DNA of 64,000 nt from Fragosphaeria purpurea (lineage: Eukaryota; Ascomycota; Sordariomycetes; Ophiostomatales; Ophiostomataceae): assembly GCA_002778095.1 (NCBI GenBank), contig PCDL01000022.1:372001-436000 (forward strand). The letters are read 5' to 3'. Position numbers and translations under genes: made by a program. The notes beneath the pieces are model-generated. The model saw nothing but the letters and a program-made list of their open reading frames with translations, had not been told where the DNA came from and ran no database searches. Each line of letters opens with the position of its first letter. The stretch's first letter is position 1. Below, one piece after another: positions 10,701 to 21,059 of this stretch.

Positions 10701-12443
10701 TGTAGGCTTTTGCTGCCAGTGTGCCGCGCAATGCGAAGAAGTTTCTCCCGGTAGGACGACTTTTGAGACGGATATGTATCGCACAGCGACTCGTACTTGC
10801 CAAGAACGTCCTCGTCTGTCAGGGGCTGGTCCGGCGGCAGACCAAAGTAGTTGTAGGCGGCCGTCACGCTATCGTCGCCGGCAACTTGGGGCGCCGGCGC
10901 CGGCTGCATCTCCTGCAGAGAGAGCTCGGTCGCGCGGCGGATCTCGTCTTCCTCGAGTACGCCGGCCATCTTGCGGTCCTCGATCGGGTCCGTCAGCATG
11001 GAGTCGAACGACTGCACCCGCAGTTCCAGCTCCTCGTTGTTTCGACCACGCGCCAGGCGCTGCAAGGCGGCAAAGTACACGAGCTGGTTGCTCGGGTCAG
11101 CCTGGCGCTGGCAGCTGAAAGCATACCAAAAGTAGGCTTCGTGCATGTCGTACATCAGCCCCAACTTCTTGAAGTCGTTGATGATGTACGCCCCGAAGTC
11201 GATGTCAGACGTGGCGTACGCCCCAATGTCCAACGCCGTTTTGAGAAAGTTGATCGCCGTGTTGGGCTTCATGTTCTGGCTGCCTTTGCCGATGATCGTT
11301 TCTACCTCGCTCTTAATGTCCTGGTAGAACGCGAGCTGCGAGCCTGGGCGCGTTGGACGCGCGATCACCGGACTGGGGACCTTCCACGCGCGGTTGTCGC
11401 CGTCCACCACCTCCTCAAACTCGAGGTACTCGAACAGCTCGGCGGCGTCCGGACCGTCGCCAAACTGGACAAAGAATTTTTTGTTGCGCTGGTCGATCTG
11501 CCGCGGGACCTCCAGACCATCGCGGGCCATGTCCTTTTTGCCCTCGACAATGTCACGCAAATAGATCCGGAGGTAGGAGAGAGCATTGGGCCCGACGTTG
11601 ACAACGTCTGCAAACCGTTCCGGCTCGCGTTCGACGGCGAGCTCTAGGCGCTTGTTGATGCGGTCGTTGTCGGTCAGGAACGCCAGGAAGTGCTCGTCAA
11701 GGCGGGGGAGCGACACCTCGATGGTCAACTTGAACCCACAATCCTTGGCCGAGCAAGTGTAGTCGGAGTGGCCACGGTACGGATAGTACTTTAGATTGAT
11801 GTTCGGCGACGGCTTGTTGTCCGTGACGAGAAACACGAGATGGTGGAAGGGTTCTTTGAAGTTGTTGCGGTTCAAGCCGCACGATGTGCCGTTGTTGCGG
11901 TCAATGTAAAACGTGAAGTGATAGCGGCAGTTCTGGCAGACGCACGAGTAGACTTCGTCGCACTCCCGTCCGTCGGCGCGCCGCGACGACTCGCCCTGGT
12001 AGCTTTGGTGGCCCTTGAGCAAGAGCTCGTGCCGCAGCTCGGGGGGCAGCGTCCCGACGGGATAGTTGCCGCCGGCTGCGTTGGCCGTTTCTCTCCGGAC
12101 ATGGTAGTTTGCACAGCCCACGTCGAGGGCGAGAGGCGCATAATCAAAGAGTCCTCCCGACAAAAACTCCTCCAGCCATGCTGGCGCAAAGCGACCTAAT
12201 CCAGCGTTAGATACACGAAGCACCGAGAAAGCGGGCATGGCAAGTCATGTCAAAGCACAAACCTGGTCTGTCAAGGCAAATGTGGTCGGTCTCTTCGACG
12301 AGCGGTGGGGGCACAGATCCGTGAGAACGGGTGGCCGGGTGTGAAGATGGCGGGTTCATCATAGAGCCGTTCGACTTGGGCCTCCCTTCGTTAGCTCGTC
12401 TCTTGTCCCGGAAAAGGTTACCTCTATCCTTGAAAACACCCAT
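7713..12443 (-). CDS. UBP2: Ubiquitin carboxyl-terminal hydrolase Ubp2
   Basis: A USP-family cysteine deubiquitinase. In yeast Ubp2 partners Rsp5 and trims K63-linked chains. Exons on the minus strand are 12443-12263, 12195-10592, 10508-10106 and 10027-7713, giving 1500 residues. The splice joining exon 3 to exon 4 restores the frame as GQQ-F-VLQLYGLFQELL, the expected family sequence. The Cys box GLQNIRNTCYLNSILQYLF puts the catalytic Cys near residue 673. The His box GHYWVWVFD puts His near residue 1361. The long gap between them includes an acidic low-complexity insert (ETDGAHSDDDDESGSD). The N-terminal half contains CxxC pairs (SCVCQNC and TCSAKDCG). IRRATELSLQE near residues 479-489 fits a ubiquitin-interacting motif. 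After the His box comes a Pro/Gln-rich tail of about 90 residues. Assignment is strong. Confidence 0.92.
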
Positions 12444-13618
12444 GTTTAAAGCGAGGGGAAAACTGAAGTGATATGCGAGTGAGGTCAAGCAGTTGTTCGC
12501 ACTATAAACATGAAGGAAGGACGAAGGTCTGGCATGGGCCTGCGGCAAACGAGGAAAGAGAAACAAATGGAACTCAGAATGTACAAACGGAGTCTAGTAA
12601 TGCTTCCATAAACTATTTTTCGTGGTATAAGCGAGTAAATAAAGCGAGAGAAAGGGATGGATTGCTGTGATGATAAAGGGACAGATGACGCGGATCCTCA
12701 CGTCACACTGAAGACAGAAACTTACTCAGTTCCAGCCAACATATGTACTTACAGGCTTGTTCCCGAAGGGATTATGAAAATACAACCACTGCAGGCAGCC
12801 GTAAATCAACCAAGGGGAAAGGGGGGCCTTGTTCCCGTTGGGGGAGAGAGTGCCGTTTTGGCCGCTGCCTAATGAGAGTGGATGCCGGCCAGCCAGCAGC
12901 AGCACATGAAGGGTTGCAGGCCAGCGAGACAGCTAAACGCGGCTGTACGTAAGTGGCTCAATCTTTCCCAGGTCCTGGTAATTAAGAAATATCAACCAGA
13001 AACGACGGTGGGTGCGTCCTGGTCAACCGAAGAACAGTTGGCGATGTTGGGTGGTTTTTCGTTATAATTTCGAAAAACCGACGATGAGCTGCGATGAGAT
13101 GAGAGCCGAAAAGAAATGCAACCGCCGCGTGCAAAGAGAACAACAGAGAAACCAATAGAAATAACACAGGGGCGAGGATACGCCCGACTATGGTCGAAAA
13201 GTCAGCTTTGCTTTCTCGCCTTGGTCGCTTCGTTTGGTCGATTGTCGTCGTCGTACGAGTACATGTGAAATAATACAGGCAGCTGCAAACGGCATGAACG
13301 CGGATGCTGACGCAGCCGTGCCGCCACCGTTTTGAGAGCTACCTAGCAGCCTAGCAGGGGGAAAGCTTTGAGGGCGCTTAGAAGTTTAGGTAAGCAAGTT
13401 TAAAACATCATCACGTGATATTATGGCGCAGGCTCGTATCGGCCAATCAAACCCCGTCTGAATCAATTGGCGGAGCTCAAGCCACGAAAAGCCGAAGATT
13501 CCCTTCCTGCGGTTCTACTCTTTTTCATCTTTTCTCAACCGCCCATCTCAGTTGAGTGCTGCCATTCCGCAGCAGCGTCCCCCATCAAACCGAATTTTGA
13601 GACAACAAAAACAGAGTT
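12444..13618. other. Divergent intergenic region between UBP2 and NUO21.3
   Basis: This holds the promoters of both flanking genes. No coding region is supported; short frames at 12473-12952 lack conserved character. The right end has an E-box and a CCAAT box, listed separately. Confidence 0.5.
13411..13447. promoter_or_regulatory. TCACGTGA E-box and CCAAT box upstream of complex I gene
   Basis: The palindrome TCACGTGA is at 13411-13418 and CCAAT at 13443-13447, 170-210 bases before the NUO21.3 ATG. CCAAT is the site of the HAP/CBC complex and CACGTG that of Cbf1-type bHLH factors, both known regulators of respiratory genes in fungi. Presence is seen; function is inferred. Confidence 0.4.
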
Positions 13619-14448
13619 ATGTCGTCTGAGGAAGACGTATACAAGCCGCAAGACGCTCTCAAGGAGGGCCTCAAGGGCACGTTGGTGGTGGGCGGCGCCG
13701 GCTTGTTTCTGTCGGCCATCCAGAACTCGCTGCAGAGGAAGAATGTCGGCGCCTGGGCTGTGTTCACCCGCACAGGCGGTACAGTAGCGTCATTCGGTAA
13801 GTCGTGGAGACTATCTACTTTTCTCGTTTCTTTTCTAATTTTCGTTGTGGTGTTGGATGGTTGCTGATGCTGACTATCTAGCCGCTGTGGGTGGTGTGTT
13901 TGAGTTTTCGCGGGTTGCCATGGCCAACCTGCGCCGGAAGAACGACGTCTACAACACAGCCGTGAGCGGCTTCTTGGCAGGGTCCGTGTTCGGACTGAGC
14001 TGTAAGTTAATTGACGACGGAAGACGGACTCTTGGTTCAAGTCAACCTACCGTACCGGACTGACACAAATCACAGCCGGCAAGATACCCCGGGTAATCGG
14101 CATGGGCGCGTTTACAGCCGTCGTGCTGGCCACGTTCGACTTAACGGGCGGTACATTGAGCGGTTGGGCGCGGCAAACAGAAGAGGACGCGTTCGAGCGG
14201 AAAGAATACCAGCGCAAGAACCGGAGGCGGCCAATGGAGGAGACGATCGCTCAGCTGGGCGACGGCCGTGGCGGCAGTATGTTTTCTTGATCACGGGTAC
14301 CTGAGAGCGAGATGCTGTTTGCACATTACCACGTGAGGCTGACCACATAGTGATTCATTCGCCCAACTACGAGGCGGAACGAGCCGAGCGGCTCCGGGAG
14401 AAGTACGGTATTGAAATCAAGACCGTGTCCGCCGACCCCAACGCATAA
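13619..14448 (+). CDS. NADH:ubiquinone oxidoreductase 21.3 kDa-type subunit (Tim17/NDUFA11 family)
   Basis: An accessory membrane-arm subunit of mitochondrial complex I. Exons are 13619-13796, 13882-14001, 14076-14276 and 14351-14448, giving 198 residues (about 21 kDa), which matches the family size. The first two exons give LKEGLKGTLVVGGAGLFLSA, then VGAWAVFTRTGGTVASFAAV, the Gly-rich membrane pattern of the Tim17/22/NDUFA11 group. The third adds GKIPRVIGMGAFTAVVLATF. The C-terminus after the last membrane segment is charged and ends EKYGIEIKTVSADPNA. All three introns are 74-85 bases and phase-consistent. There is no cleavable presequence, as expected for this carrier-like import class. The first ATG of the frame is the start. 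Other Tim17-fold proteins are possible but fit less well. Confidence 0.85.
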
Positions 14449-15267
14449 GATGTGAAAACGAATGGAGACAGGTCGAAAGCATGACGGCAGCGACGGTCGA
14501 TACGCATCGAGCGAGAAAGAGGGAGACGAACCGCTCCCTTTCTGAACAGCCAGAAGGGGATCCGGCTGTGTTCTCCGTCAAACGCGGGCGGGAACAACAA
14601 AACCGAATACAAACGTGTCTCGCCTGACCATTTTGGTTTATTGTATATACGCGGCCTGTGCAAGGCACAAAGCAGAATTTTGCGTTTCTGTATGACAAGA
14701 GAAAAAAGTCTCGAACTTTGCAACGTGAAAACGTGACAGACATCGACTTTCTGCAGCGTTTTTTTCTCTTTTTTTCGTGAGTTTCAATCTCCTTCGCTTT
14801 CCTCTCTTGACCTTCACTCCCCCTTCCCGAGTTCTTCCGGTTGTTGTGATGATCCTCAGCTTCAGAGGCTGTTTATGAATTGGCCTCTTGGCTAGCATGT
14901 TTCAAAATTCAAACCTATTACATTGTTCTTTTTTTCTGATACACCTGGAACTCCTTTACCTTGATCACGAACACACCCTTTGGCCGTTTCAAGAGCTATT
15001 GCTAACCTTTAAATTGGCATTTACAGTTATGTATCTCGTGAAGTACATCATATTTTTTATCCCAACAAATTCGGTGCCGTTCCTCTTGCCGTGTAGTGAT
15101 TAAGGCAATAAAGTAAGTACTATGCCGAATTATGTCCATAAGAACAAAAAAAAAAGGAAGAAAGAAAAGAAACGCCAAAATATATCCCAGTTATATCGCA
15201 TACGTTGCTCCGTGAAAACGCCCAGAAAACAAAACATAGAAACGAGCGCTCGACGCAACCCTTCTCC
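14449..15267. other. Convergent intergenic region between NUO21.3 and MSH2
   Basis: Both genes end into this stretch. It is AT-rich around 14880-15200 and contains no supported gene. Confidence 0.5.
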
Positions 15268-18200
15268 CTACAATGCCTTGATCGATTTGAAGAACGGGTT
15301 GGCCAGCAGTTTCTCGTCAGCCGCTACCAACTCCCGAAGCTTGGCCGCTACCTCTTCCTTGCTCAGTGGCGTGCCGCCTTCGCCCCCCCGTTGCACCTGC
15401 TCCTTCCACTGCACCAGCACGCTCTTGAGCAGCGCACTGCCCTCCTCCACGTCCTCCTTGCTGTAGTGCGTACCCAGCAGCGAACCCTCGTCGTGCTTGG
15501 TCGAAAAGTCCTCCAGCTCGTCCGCCTTGCGCTTGGCCATGCGCACCACCTTCTCCGGGAAGCGCACCAGCTCGGCCACGTGGATGCCAAAGCTCTGGTC
15601 GCACACGCCCGGCTCGACCTTGTAGAGCAGCGTCACCTCCCGCTTCTCGTCCTCCTTGTCTCCGTTGGACGCCTCGGCGCCGCCGCCGCCGCCGCCGCCG
15701 CCGCCCGTCCCGCTAATGTGTGCCGTCACGTGCAAGTTGGCCACCTGCGGATACTTGTCGGCCAGGGCCGTGAGCTCGTGGAAATGCGTCGCGAACAGCG
15801 CAAAGCAGCCGATCTCCCGCACAATGTGCTCGGAGATGGCCCAGGCGAGGCCGAACCCGTCGTACGTCGACGTGCCGCGGCCGAGCTCGTCGATGATGAT
15901 GAGCGAGTCGGCCGTCGCCGATTTGAGAATGTTGGCCGTCTCGAGCATTTCGGCCATGAACGTGGACACGCCCTTGAGCTGCGAGTCGCTCGCGCCGACG
16001 CGCGCCAGGATGGCGTCGCAGAGCGCCAGCTCGGCCGCCTCGCAGGGGACGAAGCTGCCGATCTGCGCCAGCAGCGCGATCACGCCGATCTGCCGGATGT
16101 ACGTCGACTTGCCGCCCATGTTGGGCCCCGTAATCAACAGGAACGACGAGGACTCCCGGTCCAGCGTCACGTCGTTCGTGATGAACTGCACGTCGTCCTG
16201 CATCTCGAGGCACGGGTGCCGCGCCGCCCGCAGCACCGTGCGGCCTTCGCCGCGCGCGTGGATCGTCGGGCGCACGTACGCAATGGGCGCGTGCACGGCG
16301 CTGTGCGCGAGCGACACGACCACGTCCAGGTGGCCGAGCACGCCCGCGAGCGACTCGAGCACGGGGCAGTACGAAGCGGCCACGCTGACGACCTCGTGCA
16401 CGAGACTGCTCTGCGTGCGGTTGTAGTTGTGCGACAGCTGGTCGAACTCGCGGCGCAGCGCCTGCAGCGTCTTGGTCGTAAAGTAGACGCCGTTCTTCTG
16501 CGTCGAGCACTCTTGGTAGTGCGCGTTGTTGCGGATGCAGCCGGCCTCGGTGCGCGTCAGCCGCAGACACCAGCCGTGCACCTTGTGGTTCTCCAAAAAC
16601 AGTTTCTTGTCGCGCTCCTGGTGCAGATCCCGCGCGGCCTCGGCGAACTCGCGGTCCATGTCCAGGCGCAGCCGGTCGAGCTTCCGGCGGATGATGCGCA
16701 GGCTGTCGTCAAACTCGGGCTTGATGATGAACTCGTGGTTGTCGAGCGCGTCGAGGTCGACCGTGGTCTCCACCATGTCCTGCAGCTTGGCGAGGCCGTC
16801 GGACAGCGAGCGCAGCTTGGTGGTGTAGGCCGCGTCCAGGGGCACGCGGTAGGCCTCGTCCATGACGCCCTCCAGCGTGCCCAGAAACCCGGGCAGCCGG
16901 ATCACCACTTGGTACGCGCGGACCACGTCCTCCAGGTTGGCCTTGTTGCGCTGGAAGCGCTTGGCGAGGCGGTACAGATCCGGAATGGAGCGCAAGTGCT
17001 CTTCTTGCATCGTCTGGCGCAGCTCCGTGTCGTCGACAAAGGCTTCGACGAGCTGCTGGCGCGTCTCGATTTCCTTCTTGTTCATGAGCGGCTGTTTGAG
17101 CCACTGGGCCAAGAGACGGCCGCCGAGCGGCGTCTTGCAGTGGTTGAGCAAGCCAAATAGGCTCATGGTCTTGGCCCCGTCGCGGGCGCCCGGCATCAGG
17201 TTCAGGGCCTTGACGGCCGCCGCGTCCAGCTTCATAAACTGCGCGAGGTCGTGCTGGTAGAGCTGGTACTGGCCAAAGTTGGACGGGTCGTGCAAGACGC
17301 CCAGGTACCGGATCAGGGCGGCGGCGGCGCCCAGGGCGAGCTTCAGCTCAGACTGCGGAAGCACCATAGACGCCCGCTCGTCCTTGAGAAGCCGCGCCAG
17401 GTCCTGCTCAATGTCTTTGGTGCCAAACTCGGCCAGGCTGCGCTCGGCCATAGCGACGCCGCAGCTCTCGATGATTTGCTTGAGCTTGGCGAGCTCCGGG
17501 TCCTTGGCGGCCTGGCCGTCCTTGCCCGTCCGGGGGTCGACTTGCACGATGCACTCGCGCACGCCGAGCTGGATCAGCAGGGCCTCAAAGTTGGAGTAGA
17601 GATCGTTGTCGAGGAACTCGCTGACGCCGAGCTCGCGCACCGTCGCGTCGGCGAAACAGACGCCAACCGAACGGGCCTCGTTGGCCCGCGCCGAGATCTT
17701 GACGGCGAGAATCATGGGCGCGCTGTCCAACTGGCCCAGCTCGTCTTCGACGTCCTGCAGGTTCCCCGGCGAGGCGCGCTTCACCACCTTCCAGTTCATG
17801 CGGCCGTTAGGACTGGCGTAAATTTCGACGCGCTTGCCAAGTTTGAAGAGGGCTTCGCGGAGGAACTGGCGGAACACGGTCATGGTCATGGTCACGGAGG
17901 GAAGACCGGTGTGGTCACTGCGGCCGAGCTGGCGGACAACCGACGTTGTTTTGTATACCTGAACGAGACAAGCACGTCAGTTCTGAAAAGCTGAAAGTTT
18001 TCGTCGCGAAAAAAAAGGAGCCCGAAAGAAAAGAGACGAACCGTGCGCGCAATGAAGTTGGCATCGTCGCCGTGTGCGGTGTACCAGTCTCCTCGGTCGA
18101 AGATACGGATGGTGTCGCTGTCGACGGACGGAAGAGACTTGAAGTAGCGAATGAAGCCATGTTCGTCGTCGACCTAGAGAAACGGGTTAAAAAAGCTCGT

Positions 18201-18281
18201 CCATCAGAAGAGAAGCAAATTTTGAGATCAAGGAAAAAAATAAGAAAAATGACTTGCCTTGAGTTCCGGCCGAGAAGACAT
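15268..18281 (-). CDS. MSH2: DNA mismatch repair protein Msh2
   Basis: Common subunit of MutS-alpha (Msh2-Msh6) and MutS-beta (Msh2-Msh3); binds mismatches and loops in the nucleus and drives ATP-dependent repair. Exons on the minus strand are 18281-18258, 18173-18042 and 17958-15268, giving 948 residues, the usual Msh2 length. The start MSSRPELK joins to VDDEHGFIRYFKSLP, then ARTVYKTTSVVRQLG and PSVTMTMTVFRQFL, all expected of Msh2. Intron 1 uses a GC donor (AAG then GCAAGT) and a TAG acceptor. The ATPase shows Walker A TGPNMGGKST near residue 660, STFMAEMLET, Walker B DELGRGTSTYDGFG near 746 and ATHFHEL. An eight-to-nine glycine run coded by a GCC repeat (plus strand) interrupts the ATPase domain after AHISGT. 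The promoter region has ACGCGT 159 bases upstream. Identity is certain. Confidence 0.97.
15678..15706. repeat. GCC trinucleotide repeat inside MSH2
   Basis: About nine tandem GCC units (plus strand) encode a poly-glycine run in the ATPase domain of Msh2. The run lies in an insert between the ATHFHEL region and the following conserved strand. Confidence 0.8.
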
Positions 18282-18671
18282 TCTGGCTGGTCTGTATCTG
18301 CAGGAAAAATAAAAAACAAATATCTCGCAATAGAAAGAAGGAATGAACAGCCAACAAAACTGAAAAGACGATTCAACTCCGCCAGGGAAAAAGGGTTGCG
18401 ATGCTGCGTTGTGGCAATCTGGATGCCTTTCCCAAGGAGACGCGTCGAAGAAATCCATTAACGCGAAGAGCGCGACAGAAGGAAAGAGATGCGCTAACGC
18501 GAACGGGGCACGTCCGCCACCCCGCGGAGGCGGCCCTGTAAGTAATGCTTCGTCCTCTGTACAGTAAGCCCACTAGCCCCACTGTATTGTAGTATTAATC
18601 GCAAAGAGATCTGAAAAAAGCCGAAGGAGCTCCATGATGCAATAAGTTTCATCCTGGCACGACTGAGAACA
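18282..18671. other. Bidirectional promoter between MSH2 and TRM10
   Basis: These 390 bases separate two divergent ATGs. They hold ACGCGT at 18440-18445 and two ACGCGAA copies at 18461-18467 and 18497-18503. No coding region is seen. Confidence 0.6.
18440..18445. promoter_or_regulatory. MluI cell-cycle box (ACGCGT) upstream of MSH2
   Basis: ACGCGT lies 159 bases upstream of the MSH2 ATG. In yeasts this is the MBF site that drives G1/S transcription, and MSH2 is a known G1/S gene in budding yeast. Two near-copies, ACGCGAA, follow at 18461 and 18497. Use in this organism is inferred. Confidence 0.45.
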
Positions 18672-20093
18672 ATGGATGCCGACGAGGAGCCGTGCATGTC
18701 GGGCGCGTTACTATCCCGGGACGGGGACAAGATTGAGCCTATTGAAACGGCAACAGCAAAATTGAATTCTGAAAGCGACGATGCGCAACTTTTGGTCGTC
18801 GATCATCCGTTAACGAAGGGCAGCAAAAGAGAGAGGTCGGCGTCATTGCCTGAGGAAGAGGAAGAAGACGATGAGAATGGGGATGGGGGTGCGGAAGCAG
18901 ATGGTAAAGGTGAAGGCGATGGAGAGAACGGCACACCGCTAGCTGTGAAGCCGCTGTCGAAGAACCAGCTGAAGAAGCTGAAGCGTCAGCAGAAGTGGGA
19001 AGACGGCCGCGACAACCGCAAGCGGCGTCGGAAAGAGAAACGGATCAGCAAGCAGGCACAGAGACGGGCCGCGAAAGAGGCGAATGGAGGAGCGCAGACA
19101 TCCGCGGGAAACGAGGACGGAACGGCGACCACAGCGGGGACACCGGACGCCCACAACACGCCGATCGAACACGCCCTGGTGCCCGTGAGCATCATCATGG
19201 ACTGCGATTTCGAAACGTACATGCGCGAGACCGAGTTGATCTCGCTGTCGAGCCAGATCACGCGAGTGTACGCGGCCAACCGGGCGGCCAAGCGGAAAGT
19301 GCGCATTTACGTCAGCTCCTGGGGCGGCAAGCTGCGGACGCGGTACGAGACGCTGCTCGCGAACCAGCACAAGCGGTGGAACAATGTCTTCTTCTTAGAG
19401 GACGACTTTGAGGTGGCAGCGCGGCAAGCCGAGGAGGCCATGCGAGGGCCGGACGGCGGCACCGTCGTGGACGTGTTGAAGGCGAAGGACGATGAAGCGT
19501 CCAGCAAGGGCGGCGACGGCGGCGAAACGCCAAAGGCGGTAGAGTCGACACCGCAGGCTGCGGCAGCCGCTGATGCGCCAGCCGCGGACGCGCCAGCCGA
19601 GGCAGACAACCCGCACTCGTCCATTGTCTACCTGACGTCCGACTCGCCGAACACGCTCACGCGCCTCGAGCCGTATACCAGCTACGTCATCGGTGGCATC
19701 GTCGACAAGAACCGCGAAAAGGGCCTGTGCTATACGCGTGCACAGGCGCGCAGGATCCGTACGGCCAAGTTGCCCATTGGCGACTACATGGTCATGGCCA
19801 GCCGGCAGGTCCTGACGACAAACCATGTCGTGGAGATCATGCTTCATTGGCTGGAGACAGGCGACTGGGCGACGGCCTTTTCCATAGTCATACCCAAGCG
19901 GAAAGGCGGGCACCTGCGGGAGTTGAGCGACAAGGCGACGGGTGAGAAGACGGAAGACAGAACCGCGGTCGATGGCGGTGTCGACGGACAAGAAGACGGG
20001 GACAGTGCAATGCAAGAGGTCGCGCAGGCCAACGGTGATGGCGGCGGCGCAGACACGAGCAGTGGCGAAAAGGCAACAGACGGTGTTTTGTAA
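18672..20093 (+). CDS. TRM10: tRNA (guanine-N1-)-methyltransferase Trm10
   Basis: A SAM-dependent SPOUT methyltransferase that makes m1G at position 9 of tRNAs. Single exon, 473 residues. Residues 1-95 are acidic low complexity. Residues 95-140 are a strongly basic tRNA-binding segment (LSKNQLKKLKRQQKWEDGR and onward). The SPOUT domain begins near residue 172 with SIIMDCDFETYMRETE and continues with RKVRIYVSSWGGKLRTRYE. It resumes at 317 with SIVYLTSDSPNTL and YVIGGIVDKNREKGLCY, which holds the conserved Asp, then IGDYMVMASRQVLTTNHVVE. An Ala/Asp-rich insert of about 60 residues (255-315) separates the two halves, making the protein longer than yeast Trm10 (about 290). The start is the first ATG. 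Identity is strong. Confidence 0.93.
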   Translation: MDADEEPCMSGALLSRDGDKIEPIETATAKLNSESDDAQLLVVDHPLTKGSKRERSASLPEEEEEDDENGDGGAEADGKGEGDGENGTPLAVKPLSKNQLKKLKRQQKWEDGRDNRKRRRKEKRISKQAQRRAAKEANGGAQTSAGNEDGTATTAGTPDAHNTPIEHALVPVSIIMDCDFETYMRETELISLSSQITRVYAANRAAKRKVRIYVSSWGGKLRTRYETLLANQHKRWNNVFFLEDDFEVAARQAEEAMRGPDGGTVVDVLKAKDDEASSKGGDGGETPKAVESTPQAAAAADAPAADAPAEADNPHSSIVYLTSDSPNTLTRLEPYTSYVIGGIVDKNREKGLCYTRAQARRIRTAKLPIGDYMVMASRQVLTTNHVVEIMLHWLETGDWATAFSIVIPKRKGGHLRELSDKATGEKTEDRTAVDGGVDGQEDGDSAMQEVAQANGDGGGADTSSGEKATDGVL

Positions 20094-20450
20094 CCTGCGT
20101 TGCGTCTGCATCCTATTGCAGAAACACAAAAATGGGCGAACTAGGAAAAGAAATCAAAATACTTAATCAAGGAAACATGATGGTGGTGAATCAATTTAAA
20201 GCCATACGGTCATCGACCAAGTTATAGATAGTTTTATATTGTTCCGGTACCAATACTAATCCCACAGCCGGGTACAGAAGCGGAAGATAATATGTAAGTT
20301 GACGGCTAAGGTTTCCACTACAGAATACAGAGCAGGCTAAATGTACCAACTCTCTTACAGCAGAAATCCTAGCCTGCGAAGCTGGGTTGTTCGTGAGGTC
20401 GCGATCGCTGACGAGAAAAAACAAAAAGGCAAGACCACATACTAGAAGCC
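20094..20450. other. Intergenic region between TRM10 and the GH93-like gene
   Basis: These 357 AT-richer bases contain the TRM10 3' end and the short promoter of the next gene. No gene or motif stands out. Confidence 0.5.
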
Positions 20451-21028
20451 ATGCGGCGTTGTCCGACTTTTCTCGTCCTCGGCGCGGCCGCGGCCGTTAC
20501 AGCTTTATCCGACGTGGTGTCGGTGCCGAGCGAGGCGGCATCGTCGCCCGTGGCCACCTTTTCCAACAGGCTCGTCTTCAAGCCCCCGTCCAACTACACT
20601 AGCCCGCGTGTGCTGTATGCGCGTACGGTGGAGCTGAGCGACGGCTCCCTGCTGGCCACCTGGGAGAACTACTCGCCCGAGCCGCCGGCCGTGTACTTCC
20701 CGGTCTACCGGTCCACCGACAACGGCAGCACCTGGGCCGAGGTCTCGCGGGTGACGGACCAGACCCCGACGGCCTGGGGCTTGCGGTACCAGCCATTCCT
20801 CTACGAGTTGCCGGCGGACGTCGGCACGTTCAAAGAGGGCACGGTTCTCTGTGCGGGCAACAGCATCCCGACGGACCTCAGCCGCACGCAGATTGATGTC
20901 TACGCCAGCACCGACAAAGGCTTGACGTGGACGTTTGTCAGTCACGTTGCGGCCGGCGGCAAAGCCCGCCCGGACAACGGGCAAACGCCGGTCTGGGAGC
21001 CTTTCCTGCTGTAGGTTTGTCGTGTCTG

Positions 21029-21059
<31 letters not shown>

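Noticed and set aside
15205..17160. 651-codon plus-strand ORF across MSH2
   Set aside because: It is antisense to the certain MSH2 reading frame. Its Leu/Val/Arg/His-rich translation is what the opposite strand of GC-biased codons gives.
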